Shown here: positions 7,546 to 18,138 of the stretch, piece after piece
How positions within the stretch are numbered: position 1 is the stretch's first letter
How the letters are laid out: the number at the start of each line of letters is the position of its first letter
Assembly (NCBI RefSeq): GCF_002741015.1
Contig: NZ_CP016616.1
Coordinates: forward strand, 2,079,501 to 2,143,500
Direction: 5' to 3'
Length of the DNA stretch: 64,000 bases
Origin: Microvirga ossetica
GTDB lineage: Bacteria; Pseudomonadota; Alphaproteobacteria; Rhizobiales; Beijerinckiaceae
Position numbers and translations under genes: made by a program
Notes under the pieces: model-generated
Told to the model about the DNA's origin: nothing
Databases searched by the model: none
Seen by the model: only the letters and a program-made list of their open reading frames with translations

Positions 7546-7980
7546 TCAGCTCGCGCGGTCCTGAGGGCGGTCGGCGCCCCACATCTTCTCGAGGTTGTAG
7601 AAGCCGCGAACCTCGGGACGGAAGACATGGATCAGCACGTCGCCGGCATCGATCAGCACCCAGTCGCAGGCCGGCAGGCCTTCGACGCGCGCATTGCCGA
7701 ATCCCTTGTCCTTGAGATCCTTGATCACGCGCTCGGCGATCGCGCCGACGTGACGGTCGGAGCGGCCTGAGGTGACGATCATGGTGTCTGCAAGGGAGGT
7801 TTTTCCGGCCAGGTCGATCTCAACCGTGTTTTCGGCCTTCATGTCCTCGATGGAGGCCAGGACGACGGTCCGGATGTCCTCACCAGCCGGAGCAGTCGCT
7901 CCGGAGAGAGGAGGAAGCGGCTTCATGCCCGCTTCGGCAGAGGATAGTCGGTTCAGGTTCAGACCCTTTCTCAACGGCAC
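7546..7980 (-). CDS. rsfS: Ribosome silencing factor
   Basis: RsfS (Iojap/YbeB) binds ribosomal protein L14 and blocks subunit joining when nutrients are short. The product has the family core from about residue 38: VVLASIEDMKAENTVEIDL, then DTMIVTSGRSDRHVGAIAERV and WVLIDAGDVLIHVFRPEVR. Two starts are possible: GTG at 7980 (144 aa, used here) or ATG at 7926 (126 aa), which begins closer to the conserved core. It lies downstream of nadD, a pairing seen in most bacteria. Confidence 0.94.
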   Translation of the reverse strand: MPLRKGLNLNRLSSAEAGMKPLPPLSGATAPAGEDIRTVVLASIEDMKAENTVEIDLAGKTSLADTMIVTSGRSDRHVGAIAERVIKDLKDKGFGNARVEGLPACDWVLIDAGDVLIHVFRPEVRGFYNLEKMWGADRPQDRAS

Positions 7981-8024
7981 TTAAGGGTGCCGATCCTTAA
8001 GATAATGCGGGAAGGCCCCGATTT

Positions 8025-8681
8025 TCAATGTCTTCCTGTAGCAGAAGTTCGTCGCAACCGGCGCAGCTGCGTGGAGGAGAGATGGGAGCGAGGCCCATGC
8101 AGGAACACCCAGGCGGGCGGCGCGAGGCTCGGCAGGGCACGGGCATCGGCTTCCCGGATCCGGCTGCGGGACAGGGCGATGGCGCTTTTCGAGCGGACCG
8201 CCTTCAGGGTCCAGCCGGGCCGGTCGAAGACGGCCATCGGCATCATCCCGGCGATGCGCTGCCAGCTCCGCCAGCGGTGGAAGCCCGCCAAGTTGTCCGC
8301 CCCCATGATCCAGACGAAGCGGACATCCGGGAAGCGCCGCTTGAGGTAGGCCAGCGTATCGACCGTGTAGCGGGCCCCGATATCCTGCTCGAACGCGGTC
8401 ACATCGATTCGGGGATCGTCGGAAACCTGTCTCGCGTCCCGCACACGCATCGCCATCGCGGCGAGTTCCTCCGAATCCTTCAGGGGATTGCCCGGGGTGA
8501 CGATCCACCAGACCCGGTCGAGCCCGAGCCGCTTGAGAGCCATGAGGCTCACATGGCGGTGCCCGGCATGGGGCGGGTTGAAGGAGCCTCCGTAAAGGCC
8601 GATCCGCATGCCCGGCGCCACCCGCGGCAGGCGGGTCAGACCGGAGGGTCCGATGCGGAAGCGGGACGAGACAGGCTTCAC
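8025..8681 (-). CDS. nadD: Nicotinate-mononucleotide adenylyltransferase
   Basis: NadD joins ATP and nicotinate mononucleotide to give deamido-NAD. The nucleotidyltransferase signature [11 protein letters not shown] is at residues 31-41 and the second ATP-contacting block is HLSSTQLRR near the C-terminus. Length (218 aa) is normal. The GTG at 8681 overlaps the proA stop in the 4-base GTGA arrangement, which supports it as the start although conserved sequence begins about 24 residues later. It is translationally coupled to proA and followed by rsfS. Confidence 0.95.
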   Translation of the reverse strand: MKPVSSRFRIGPSGLTRLPRVAPGMRIGLYGGSFNPPHAGHRHVSLMALKRLGLDRVWWIVTPGNPLKDSEELAAMAMRVRDARQVSDDPRIDVTAFEQDIGARYTVDTLAYLKRRFPDVRFVWIMGADNLAGFHRWRSWQRIAGMMPMAVFDRPGWTLKAVRSKSAIALSRSRIREADARALPSLAPPAWVFLHGPRSHLSSTQLRRLRRTSATGRH

Positions 8682-9964
8682 GGACGCGTCTGGCCCGAGC
8701 CGCGGATGCGGTACTTGAAGGAGGTGAGCTGCTCCACGCCGACCGGCCCCCTTGCATGCATGCGCCCCGTGGCGATGCCGATCTCGGCGCCGAAGCCGAA
8801 CTCGCCGCCATCGGCGAACTGGGTCGAGGCGTTATGGAGCACGATGGCCGAATCCACCTGGGCCAGGAAGCGCTCGGCGGCCGCCTCATCCTCGGTGACG
8901 ATGGAATCCGTATGATGCGAGCCATACGATTCGATATGCGCGATGGCCTCGTCCAGGCCCTCGACAACACGAACCGAAATGATGGCGTCGAGATATTCGG
9001 TGCGCCAATCCTCCTCCGTCGCCGCGGTCACGCGCGGATCGGCAGCCTGGACCGCCTCGTCGCCGCGCACGGCGCAAGCGGCATCGAGCAGGGCGGTGAC
9101 AAGAGGTTTCAGATGCGTACCAGAACAGGCGTTGTCCACGAGCAGCGTCTCGGCCGAGCCGCAGACGCCCGTACGACGCATCTTGGCGTTCAGCACGATG
9201 GCCTTCGCCATCTCGAGATCGGCCTTGCCATGCACGTAGACATGATTGAGCCCTTCGAGATGCGCGAAGACCGGTACCCTCGCCTCTTCCTGCACGCGGG
9301 CCACGAGGCTTTTTCCACCTCGCGGCACGATCACGTCGATGCTGCCCTGAAGACCTGAGAGCATCGCCCCTACCGCCGCCCGGTCGCGGGTCGGCACGAG
9401 GCTGATCGCGTCCGCTGGGAAGCCCGTCTGCTCGAGACCCTCCCTCATCGCCTCCGCGATAGCGAGCGAGGTACGGAAGCTCTCGGAGCCGGCGCGCAGG
9501 ATGGCGGCATTGCCGGCTTTGAGACAGAGCGCGCCCGCATCCGCCGTCACGTTGGGGCGGCTCTCGAAGATCACCCCGATGACACCGAGCGGCGTCGCCA
9601 CACGCTCGATCTTCAGGCCATTCGGCCGCTCGAACTTGGCGAGCATGCGGCCGACCGGATCGGGCAGCTCGGCAACGCTCTCGACGGCCTCGGCAATGGC
9701 TTCGAGGCGCTCAGGGTTCAGAACGAGGCGATCGATAAACGCGCCGCTCTGCCCCTTGTCCCGCGCATCCGCCAGGTCCTCGGCGTTGGCAGCCAGGATC
9801 GCCCGCTCATGCGCCCGGATGCAGATGGCCATGGCGCGCAGAGCGGCGTTCTTCTCCTCGGCGCTCGCGAGCGCCACGCGCTGCGCTGCAATGCGAGCGC
9901 GGCGGCCGAGATCGGCCATCAGCGTGTTGACATCGCCGCCTTCGATCACCTTCAGGGCATCCAT
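8678..9964 (-). CDS. proA: Gamma-glutamyl phosphate reductase
   Basis: ProA reduces gamma-glutamyl phosphate with NADPH to glutamate semialdehyde in proline synthesis. The 428-residue product has the aldehyde-dehydrogenase fold; the catalytic Cys lies in [14 protein letters not shown] and the family blocks [16 protein letters not shown] and [14 protein letters not shown] are intact. ATG at 9964 gives the usual N-terminus. It overlaps nadD by four bases and is separated from proB by about 150 bases filled by two large palindromes, so proB and proA may be cotranscribed through them. Confidence 0.96.
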   Translation of the reverse strand: MDALKVIEGGDVNTLMADLGRRARIAAQRVALASAEEKNAALRAMAICIRAHERAILAANAEDLADARDKGQSGAFIDRLVLNPERLEAIAEAVESVAELPDPVGRMLAKFERPNGLKIERVATPLGVIGVIFESRPNVTADAGALCLKAGNAAILRAGSESFRTSLAIAEAMREGLEQTGFPADAISLVPTRDRAAVGAMLSGLQGSIDVIVPRGGKSLVARVQEEARVPVFAHLEGLNHVYVHGKADLEMAKAIVLNAKMRRTGVCGSAETLLVDNACSGTHLKPLVTALLDAACAVRGDEAVQAADPRVTAATEEDWRTEYLDAIISVRVVEGLDEAIAHIESYGSHHTDSIVTEDEAAAERFLAQVDSAIVLHNASTQFADGGEFGFGAEIGIATGRMHARGPVGVEQLTSFKYRIRGSGQTRP

Positions 9965-9984
9965 CCTTCGCCTGCTCCCTTAAA

Positions 9985-10035
9985 GCATCGGATGAATCCC
10001 AAAAGTGGATTCCACTTTTGGGATTCATCCGATGC
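9985..10035. repeat. 51-bp perfect palindrome between proB and proA
   Basis: Two perfect 25-base arms (9985-10009 and 10011-10035) flank a single T. Each arm begins or ends GCATCGGATGAATCCC and carries AAAAGTGGA at the centre. It should fold into a very stable hairpin in RNA on either strand. It resembles the REP-like intergenic palindromes scattered through Methylobacteriaceae genomes (recalled, not searched). Confidence 0.75.
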
Positions 10036-10050
10036 GTCTTCTCTTGCCTG

Positions 10051-10114
10051 GCGCATCGTGCGGACCCAGAGGGCCGCGTCAGCGAAAAGTGGACCAGGTT
10101 TTCCGCACGATGCG

Positions 10115-10115
<1 letters not shown>
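10051..10115. repeat. Second palindromic repeat, related to the first
   Basis: Perfect 14-base arms GCGCATCGTGCGGA (10051-10064) and its complement (10102-10115) enclose 37 bases containing AAAAGTGGA, the core word of the neighbouring palindrome. The right arm ends at the proB stop codon. The two units look like members of one REP-like family placed side by side. Confidence 0.65.
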
Positions 10116-12276
<2,161 letters not shown>

Positions 12277-12286
12277 TTACGGGACT

Positions 12287-12336
12287 GGAGCATTTTTCGC
12301 AAAAGCGGATCCGGCCTTGCGGTTAAAAAATGCTCC
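12287..12336. repeat. Intergenic inverted repeat upstream of obgE
   Basis: Arms GGAGCATTTTT (12287-12297) and AAAAATGCTCC (12326-12336) flank a 28-base middle with GCGGATCCGGCCTTGCGG. It belongs to another recurring intergenic palindrome type (ends GGAGCATTTTT) rather than that at proAB. It lies in the obgE leader region. Confidence 0.55.
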
Positions 12337-12377
12337 CGTCGACGATGGTCGTGCGGGAGCAACGCGATAAACGAAGG

Positions 12378-12409
12378 AAGCGCTCCCGAAAAGTCTTTCG
12401 GGAGCGCTT
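12378..12409 (-). terminator. Terminator after the GNAT gene
   Basis: A 14-base stem AAGCGCTCCCGAAA/TTTCGGGAGCGCTT with a four-base loop lies 8 bases after the acetyltransferase stop. It is strong and nearly symmetric, so it could work on both strands. Confidence 0.75.
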
Positions 12410-12416
12410 GCCGTTT

Positions 12417-13067
12417 TCAACTGGCGAGGGACATCTCGCGGTCGACCTCGACCTCGAGGGAGACCGGCTCGCGCACGAGGCCGGTATGGCCCCAGCTCTT
12501 CAGGCTCTCCCAGGCCCGCCGGTCGAGGCGGAAATGGTCGGCCGGATAGAGGCCTCCGCGGGCCGGCAGCTCGACGAGGCCGGCGCCCTGATAGGCGAAG
12601 CCGCACTTCTCCAGCACCCGCCGGGAGGCTGGGTTGATGACCCGGGCGCTCGCGGTGAGCTCGTCCCCCTCGCCATAGGCGAAGAAGGCATCGATCAGCG
12701 CGCGGGCCGCCTCGGTGGCATAGCCCTTGCCCCAGTACGGGGTGCCGAGCCAGTAGCCGAGGCTGGGCTTGCCAGTATCGGGATCCGCGCCGATGCCGAC
12801 CATGCCGATCAGGCTGTTCGGCCGCCCCTTCGGCGTGATGGCGAGCTGCAGGCCCTGGCCGTCCGCATTGGACCGCCGGGACTGGAAGATAAATCGGCCG
12901 GCATCGTCCGGGTGATACGGATGCGGAATTCGCGCCGTCATCTCCGCGACCGCTTTCTCACCGGCAAGGCGTACGATGGCTTGCGTATCCGCGAGGCGGG
13001 CCCAGCGCAGCCACAGGCGGCGAGTCTCGAGGCGGAAAACATCGTCACGGGTGAGGTCGGGAAACAT
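12417..13067 (-). CDS. GNAT-family N-acetyltransferase (RimJ/RimL type)
   Basis: A 216-residue acetyltransferase. Residues about 10-30 (FRLETRRLWLRWARLAD) match the RimJ/RimL N-terminus. The acetyl-CoA-binding block is LGYWLGTPYWGKGYATEAARALIDAFF (two short stretches around residues 103-130), and NPASRRVLEKCGFAYQG is the family motif near the C-terminal half. The substrate (a ribosomal protein N-terminus or a small molecule) cannot be read from the sequence. It sits between rpmA and obgE, a frequent alphaproteobacterial arrangement, and has its own terminator on each side. Confidence 0.88.
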   Translation of the reverse strand: MFPDLTRDDVFRLETRRLWLRWARLADTQAIVRLAGEKAVAEMTARIPHPYHPDDAGRFIFQSRRSNADGQGLQLAITPKGRPNSLIGMVGIGADPDTGKPSLGYWLGTPYWGKGYATEAARALIDAFFAYGEGDELTASARVINPASRRVLEKCGFAYQGAGLVELPARGGLYPADHFRLDRRAWESLKSWGHTGLVREPVSLEVEVDREMSLAS

Positions 13068-13115
13068 CGTCTTGCTCCGATCCGTGGGCCCTCCCTGGGC
13101 CCTAGAAATGACGAA

Positions 13116-13140
13116 GGGGAGGTGGACATCCCACCTCCCC
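13116..13140 (-). terminator. Terminator of the rplU-rpmA operon
   Basis: Ten-base arms GGGGAGGTGG/CCACCTCCCC with a five-base loop lie about 107 bases after the rpmA stop. The GC-rich stem followed by T-rich sequence on the minus strand fits a factor-independent terminator. Confidence 0.65.
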
Positions 13141-13246
13141 TGTCGATTTCGGATTGGAGCTTGGCCTTTAGGGGGCCTGTCTGGTGCTCTTCATCCGCCG
13201 GGTCTGTGTGATGCCGGCGGGAGCTCCTTCGTATCGCTCTCGCCGT

Positions 13247-13513
13247 TTACTCTGCGGCCTCTTGGGCCGGTACGACCGATACAAAGGCTCGGCCTTGACG
13301 CGTCAGAAATCGGACTCGGCCATTGGCCGTGGCAAAGAGGGTGTGGTCTTTGCCCATGCCGACATTCGCGCCGGCATGCCATTTGGTGCCGCGCTGACGA
13401 ATAATGATGTTGCCGGCGACAACCTGCTGATCACCGAATCTCTTGACGCCCAGACGACGGCCAGCGGAGTCGCGACCGTTGCGAGACGAACCGCCTGCTT
13501 TTTTGTGAGCCAT
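13247..13513 (-). CDS. rpmA: 50S ribosomal protein L27
   Basis: L27 reaches towards the peptidyl-transferase centre with its N-terminal tail. The 88-residue product begins [16 protein letters not shown] and continues [26 protein letters not shown], the diagnostic L27 sequence. It follows rplU by 35 bases on the same strand, as in nearly all bacteria. No N-terminal cleavage extension of the Firmicutes type is present. Confidence 0.98.
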   Translation of the reverse strand: MAHKKAGGSSRNGRDSAGRRLGVKRFGDQQVVAGNIIIRQRGTKWHAGANVGMGKDHTLFATANGRVRFLTRQGRAFVSVVPAQEAAE

Positions 13514-13548
13514 GGGTTACTCCCGTGTTCCTGTCAGTTGCCGAACGC

Positions 13549-13941
13549 TTATTCAGCGGTGGCCGGCGCAGCTTCGTCAGCCCCAGCCTTGGTGGTCTTC
13601 TTGGCCGCAGCCTTCTTGGGCTTTTCGCCACCGGCGAGGATCTCGGTGATCCGCACCACGGTGTAGTCCTGGCGATGCCCGCGCTTGCGGCGCGAATTCT
13701 GGCGGCGGCGCTTCTTGAAGGCGATGACCTTCTCGCCGCGGGTGTGCTCCACCACCTCGCCCGCCACGGTCACGCCCTCGACGAGGGGGGCGCCCAGCTG
13801 GGTCGAACCGTCGTTCGTGACCATGAGAACCTGGTCGAACGTGACGGCGGTGCCCGGCTCGCCTGCGAGCGTGGCGACGGTGATGACGTCGTTGGCGGCA
13901 ACGCGATACTGCTTGCCGCCGGTCTTGATCACTGCGAACAT
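13549..13941 (-). CDS. rplU: 50S ribosomal protein L21 with Lys/Ala tail
   Basis: L21 binds 23S rRNA domain VI. The conserved part is residues 1-103: [13 protein letters not shown] at the start, and the [21 protein letters not shown] basic block, here [17 protein letters not shown]. The ATG at 13941 (MFAVIK) matches the family; the frame extends further upstream without homology. The C-terminal 28 residues are a Lys/Ala/Glu-rich tail often seen in alphaproteobacterial L21. It leads the L21-L27 operon and has a palindrome in its leader. Confidence 0.97.
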   Translation of the reverse strand: MFAVIKTGGKQYRVAANDVITVATLAGEPGTAVTFDQVLMVTNDGSTQLGAPLVEGVTVAGEVVEHTRGEKVIAFKKRRRQNSRRKRGHRQDYTVVRITEILAGGEKPKKAAAKKTTKAGADEAAPATAE

Positions 13942-14048
13942 CTTGATCCTCGTGTTCAAACCCAAAACTCAGCGGGGCGAGCCCCACCGGATTGGCTTTT
14001 TGGCAGTTTCCGGCTTCGATTCACGGCAGCGAGAGGCTGCCGCATGGA

Positions 14049-14075
14049 TATGGGCGGACACATGGTCCGCCCATA
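14049..14075. promoter_or_regulatory. Perfect inverted repeat in the rplU leader
   Basis: An 11-base perfect inverted repeat TATGGGCGGAC/GTCCGCCCATA with loop ACATG lies about 108 bases upstream of the rplU start. It has no T-run, so it is not an ordinary terminator. It could be an operator or a leader hairpin for the ribosomal protein operon. Confidence 0.4.
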
Positions 14076-14202
14076 GAGGAGGCTCTCTAAGGGCAACACC
14101 CCGGCTTTGTCAATCAAAAAGCTTGCTTTTGGCGCTTGAAGAGCCGCCAAGCCCATGATATCCACCCCGCCTCAACCAGCGGGCCTTAAGCCTTCGCACC
14201 CC

Positions 14203-14292
14203 GGAGAGGTGGCAGAGTGGTTGAATGCACCGCACTCGAAATGCGGCATACGGGCAACCGTATCGGGAGTTCGAATCTCCCCCTCTCCGCCA
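14203..14292 (+). tRNA. tRNA-Ser(CGA)
   Basis: A complete 90-base class II tRNA. The acceptor stem GGAGAGG (14203-14209) pairs with CCTCTCC (14282-14288), discriminator G, encoded CCA. The anticodon loop CTCGAAA between CCGCA and TGCGG gives anticodon CGA, reading UCG serine codons. The variable arm TACGGGCAACCGTA and T loop TTCGAAT are intact. A decayed integrase gene begins 73 bases downstream, so this tRNA was probably an integration target. Confidence 0.97.
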
Positions 14293-14657
14293 TTCTTGCT
14301 AAAAGCTGAGCATTTCTCTAGGCCCCTTGCCTAGAAAGGGTTTTAAACCGCCCGATTGGTACACATGCCCCGCTATGGCTCGTCCTGGGAAACTCTCAAC
14401 AGCGGCATCTACTGACTGCGCCGCCGCGTCCCTGAAGATCCGCGCTCTCTCGTCGGCAAGCGTGAAATCAAGCTCAGCCTTCGAACCACTGATCCTCATG
14501 AGGCTAGGCGGTTGCATGCTGTTGCGCTCGCTGGGCTCGATGCGAACTGGAAGGCGCTTCGTGAAAGGACGCCGCTGGATGCTCGACCGGCCAAGCGTGT
14601 TGATCTCACAGAGAAGGATGCCCACACCCTCGCCAGCCAGCTCTATGGCCAGATCGT

Positions 14658-15712
14658 TAGAGCCTCGGACCGGAAATGAGACTCCTGGCTTCTGTGCGAG
14701 GCCGAGCTGTGATTCACTGCCTGGACTGGGAGGTGGATTATGGGTCATTGCTATTCCCTGGATCTGCGGGTGCGCGTCGCCGACTTTGTCGATGCAGGTC
14801 ATTCCTGCCGGGCGGCAGCCCAGCACTTTGACGTCAGCGAGAGTTTCGCCATCAAGCTGGTGCAGCGGAAGCGGCGGTTCGGCTCGCCGGCACCGGCCCG
14901 GCAAGGCCGTCCGCCCGGACGCGGCAAGCTGGTGCCCTATGAGAGCTTCTTGATCCAGACGGTCGAGGCCGAGCCGGCCATCACCATGCCCGAGCTGGCC
15001 GCAAGGCTGCTGACTGAGCATGGGATCGTTGCGGCTCCCGCGATGCTCTCGCGCTTCCTGTGCCGGCACGGCTTCTCATATAAAAAAATGCCTGATGGCG
15101 GCGGAGTGCGCACGCGCCGATGTGCGGGATGAGCGCCGGGTCTGGCATGCCCAGCGCCAGCCGCGCATGCGCCAGGAGACGCACCGGCTGGTGTTCCTGG
15201 ACGAGACGTATGTCAACACCAAGATGACGCGCCTGCGCGGGCGGAGCCGCAGGGGCCAGCGCCTACGCATGAAAGCTCCCTTTGGACACTGGAAAACCCA
15301 TACCTTTCTGGCTGGGCTACGGTGCAACGAGTTGTGCGCGCCGTGGATCATCGATGGCCCGATCACCCGGTTGGCGTTCGAGGCTTACATTGAGACGCAG
15401 CTCGCGCCGACGCTGCGCAAAGGCGATGTGGTGATCCTCGACAACCTGGCTGTCCACAAGAGCGAGAAGGCCGCTCAGTGTCTGAAGCAACGCGGAGCCT
15501 GGTTCCTGTTTTTACCTGCTTATTCGCCTGATCTTAATCCAATTGAACAGGCCTTTGCCAAGATCAAAGCGCACTTGCGCAAGGCCGAGGCCCGAACGTT
15601 CGACGCGCTCTGGCGAGCGCTCGGTGAGATCTGCAACCTGTTCGAACCACAAGAGTGCTGGAACTACCTTAAGGCTGCCGGATATGCGTCCGTTTAACCG
15701 TCCGATGCTCTA
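14658..15712 (+). mobile_element. IS630-family insertion sequence (copy A)
   Basis: Ends read TAGAGCCTCGGACCGG at 14658 and, inverted, TAGAGCATCGGACGGT at 15712, giving imperfect terminal repeats that include the duplicated TA target typical of IS630/Tc1-mariner elements. The element is about 1.05 kb and carries one frameshifted transposase. It interrupts the integrase pseudogene in the codon after GQIV. Confidence 0.85.
14740..15697 (+). CDS. IS630 transposase, two frames joined by +1 shift
   Basis: The first frame (from ATG 14740) encodes the helix-turn-helix domain ([20 protein letters not shown]) and ends at 15132. The second frame, entered at the A7 run in TATAAAAAAATGCC (about 15080), continues [12 protein letters not shown] and encodes the DDE core: FLDETYVNT (first Asp), [11 protein letters not shown] (second Asp) and [11 protein letters not shown] (Glu). 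Joining requires a net +1 shift after the two Lys codons. Programmed slippage is common in this family, so the gene may be functional; a plain mutation is the alternative. The ends of the protein are intact. Confidence 0.85.
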
Positions 15713-16758
15713 GCTGCTATGAGAGCAATCCGAGTGCCTTCCAATGGAGCATCGGTGTTGGTGAGAAGCTGGGGACTTCGCATGCCCATCCGCAGGTGGC
15801 TCAAGGAGCCTCCTAGGAGGAGATGTTGAAAACCAGTGTCGATCGGTCGGTGCCATGATCCGGGGACCTGAGTGGCATAAGTGGCTGGAAATGCAGGAAT
15901 ACTGTCTTCAGCTTGCCGACGAGTGCCTTCAGGCAAACAGCCTAAACGTGGATGAGGAGAGCCACCTGCACTTGGCGCGCGCGATGGGACACGTCATGCA
16001 AAGCGCCTCACGCACGCTGCAGCGCTGTGCTCGTGGACATTATGGATCTGATCCAGATGCACCGCATTATCCATCGTTTTCCAGTTGCCTCAGCCCTCGC
16101 AATCCAATGGAGGCTCTGTCTCGTTCGATATTCTAATCGAGGGCTGGGCCGGTGAGAGGCAGCCCACCGTGAAGACACTTTACTCCTGGCGCCGCACGCT
16201 CGATCAACCCGCAACATTCGTCGGCCACAAAGGGTCAACGGCAGTTAACGGAAAGGTGCCCAGGAGAGGATTGTACCAATCCGCTCAAAATCCTAGTAAA
16301 CAACAACTTAGTACTACAGCCGGGCCTTGTGCGTTGTCTTAGACACGGAGGTGTCGCGCCATGACGCATGCAAGCGAGGCCCACCGCTGGGCCGATCAGT
16401 TGGATGATCTCGTCGCCCGGATTGCTCCCCGGTTCAGCCGCATCGAACCACGCCGCCGCGCCCGGGCCTATCTGCAAGGGCTGCTCTCGCCGCTCGAGCG
16501 CAAGAACGGCTGGCACCTGGCGGAAGCCGCCGGCGACATGACACCCGATGGCGTGCAGGATTTCCTGTCCCGCATGCACTGGGATGCCGATGCCGTGCGC
16601 GATGATCTGCGCGCCTATGTCGTCGAGCACCTGGGCGATCCTGACGCCGTGCTGGTGCTCGACGAGACCGGCTTTCTCAAGAAGGGTGACAAGTCGGCCG
16701 GCGTCAAACGCCAGTACTCCGGCACCGCCGGGCGCATCGAGAATTCTGATGTTCGTTG

Positions 16759-17070
16759 TCAATGAGCTTGGACGTGGGTGTGCGATCCCAGGGCAGAAGC
16801 CGGGCGCGGCAGGATGGAGCGATTGCGCAGGGCCGGCGGCAGAGCCGTCAAGACGACGGTTGAGCAAACTCTGATGCGCGGGTTGATCACCGCATTTCCG
16901 TGTGTTCGTCCGGGGCTGCCTCGATCTGTCAGCGGGCGTCGATGACACATCATCGGCCACACAATTCTCGCGAGGGTTCCCCTCCGAGGCCCTGCCGCCG
17001 GCGCTGGGCAACCGCAGATGTCAGTCCAAACTGAGGAGGTCCTCCGCAATGACCGTGAGCTCGTTCGGCT
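16759..17070 (-). ncRNA. Candidate bridge/seek RNA region of the IS110 element
   Basis: These 312 non-coding bases lie between the transposase stop and the subterminal repeat. IS110-family recombinases are guided by a structured RNA made from a non-coding end; in IS1111-group elements it lies downstream of the transposase, as here. Stretches such as GAGGTCCTCC and GCCGGCGGC could pair locally, but I have not derived a fold or the two recognition loops. The call rests on family knowledge and position. Confidence 0.35.
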
Positions 17071-18138
17071 TTATGCGGCCGAGCGCGGCTCGATCTCGCG
17101 CCCGATCGCCCACAGGAAGGCCGCCATCAGCCGGCGATACCGCGCGCACAGCCGCACCTGCGCCTTCCAGGCAATGGCCCGCACGATCGCTGGCAAGCCC
17201 TCCTGGCGCTCCTGCAGCACGCGGCTCATCCGGGCCGGAAAGCGATAGGTCCAAGCGCCCTCGATCAGCACCCGACGAACCCGTGGGTTGCCCGCCTTGG
17301 TGATGCTGCCGCGCCGCACCCGCTCGCCGGTCGAGCTCTCGCACGGCACCAGACCGAGATAGGCCATCAGCTGGCGCGGGCTCTCGAAGCGGCGTACATC
17401 GCCGATCTCGGCTACAAAGGTCACCGCGGTCAGAAGCGCCACCCCACGCAGGGCCTGATAAGCCTCGACCACGGGCGCCATCGACCAGGTCTTGACCACC
17501 TCAGCGACTTGCTGGTTCAGGCGCTCCAATCGCGCCTCGGCATCCTCGATCGCCTGCCGGTACTCGCGTAGGACGAGATACTGGGCCGGATGCTCGAAGA
17601 TGAGTTCGGATAGCCAGCGCGCATGCGCTCGGGTCCAGGGCTTGTGGCCGGAGAAGATCCGTCCATGGCGCAACAGAAACGATTGCAGGTGCTGGCGCTT
17701 CTCGCGCAGGTCCGCCATGGCCGCTTCGCGCGCCCGCACCAGCTCGCGCACGGCCTCATGGCCTGGATCCGGCACCCAGATGGCGGTCAGCTCCCCGGCC
17801 CGATGCAGCCGGGCCAGGGTCAGGGCATCGCGGCGGTTGGTCTTGACGCGCTCGCCCGGGCGCTTGGGGATCAGCGAAGGCGCAATGACCGCACACTCAT
17901 GTCCCAGAGCACTGATCTGCCGCTGCAGGCCATAGCCGGTCGGGCCGGCCTCGTAGCAGAACAGCAACTCGCGATGCTTGCCACTGAGCTTACTGACGAG
18001 GCGCCGCACTGCCTCGGGCGTGTTGTCGATCTCGCCCAGAAAACGGACTTCACCCTGACGGCCGTCTTCAGCCACGGCGACCGCGATCTTCAGTTTGGAC
18101 GTATCCAGACCGACAAACACTTTGCTATTCTGCTGCAT
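17071..18138 (-). CDS. IS110-family transposase (RuvC-like DEDD plus Tnp_20)
   Basis: A 355-residue RNA-guided serine recombinase of the IS110 family. The N-terminal RuvC-like domain shows FVGLDTSKLKIAVAV (first Asp), FCYEAGPTGYGLQRQ (Glu) and KTNRRDALTLARL (Asp pair region). A helical middle follows. The C-terminal Transposase_20 domain has LRGVALLTAVTFVAEIGDVR, LMAYLGLVPCESSTGE, which carries the Ser block, and RRGSITKAGNPRVRR. It is full length and appears intact, unlike the surrounding IS701 transposase. ATG at 18138 gives the usual N-terminus. Confidence 0.93.
   Translation of the reverse strand: MQQNSKVFVGLDTSKLKIAVAVAEDGRQGEVRFLGEIDNTPEAVRRLVSKLSGKHRELLFCYEAGPTGYGLQRQISALGHECAVIAPSLIPKRPGERVKTNRRDALTLARLHRAGELTAIWVPDPGHEAVRELVRAREAAMADLREKRQHLQSFLLRHGRIFSGHKPWTRAHARWLSELIFEHPAQYLVLREYRQAIEDAEARLERLNQQVAEVVKTWSMAPVVEAYQALRGVALLTAVTFVAEIGDVRRFESPRQLMAYLGLVPCESSTGERVRRGSITKAGNPRVRRVLIEGAWTYRFPARMSRVLQERQEGLPAIVRAIAWKAQVRLCARYRRLMAAFLWAIGREIEPRSAA

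Larger units (their letters stand above)
14365..16240 (+). pseudogene. Decayed DUF6538-type tyrosine integrase, split by IS630
   Basis: Pieces of one integrase are found in order. From ATG 14365 the frame reads MPRYGSSWETLNSGIY, then a TGA at 14413 where Trp is expected, then LRRRVPEDPRSLVGKREI and DPHEARRLHAVALAGLD up to the IS630 at 14658. Removing the IS restores the frame (LYGQIVSCYESNP), which soon ends in TAG. The next part follows in another frame (ADECLQANSLNVDEES, 15855 on) and the core-binding domain in a third (SFDILIEGWAGERQP, about 16120). The catalytic domain is absent. It is a dead integrase next to its likely target, tRNA-Ser(CGA). Confidence 0.8.

Noticed and set aside
14299..15069. 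Minus-strand frame spanning the integrase remnant and IS630 start
   Set aside because: It crosses the exact IS left end and lies opposite sequences with clear integrase and transposase homology.
16085..16342. Stand-alone 85-residue gene
   Set aside because: Its SFDILIEGWAGERQP segment is the core-binding domain of the broken integrase in another frame, so it belongs to that pseudogene.
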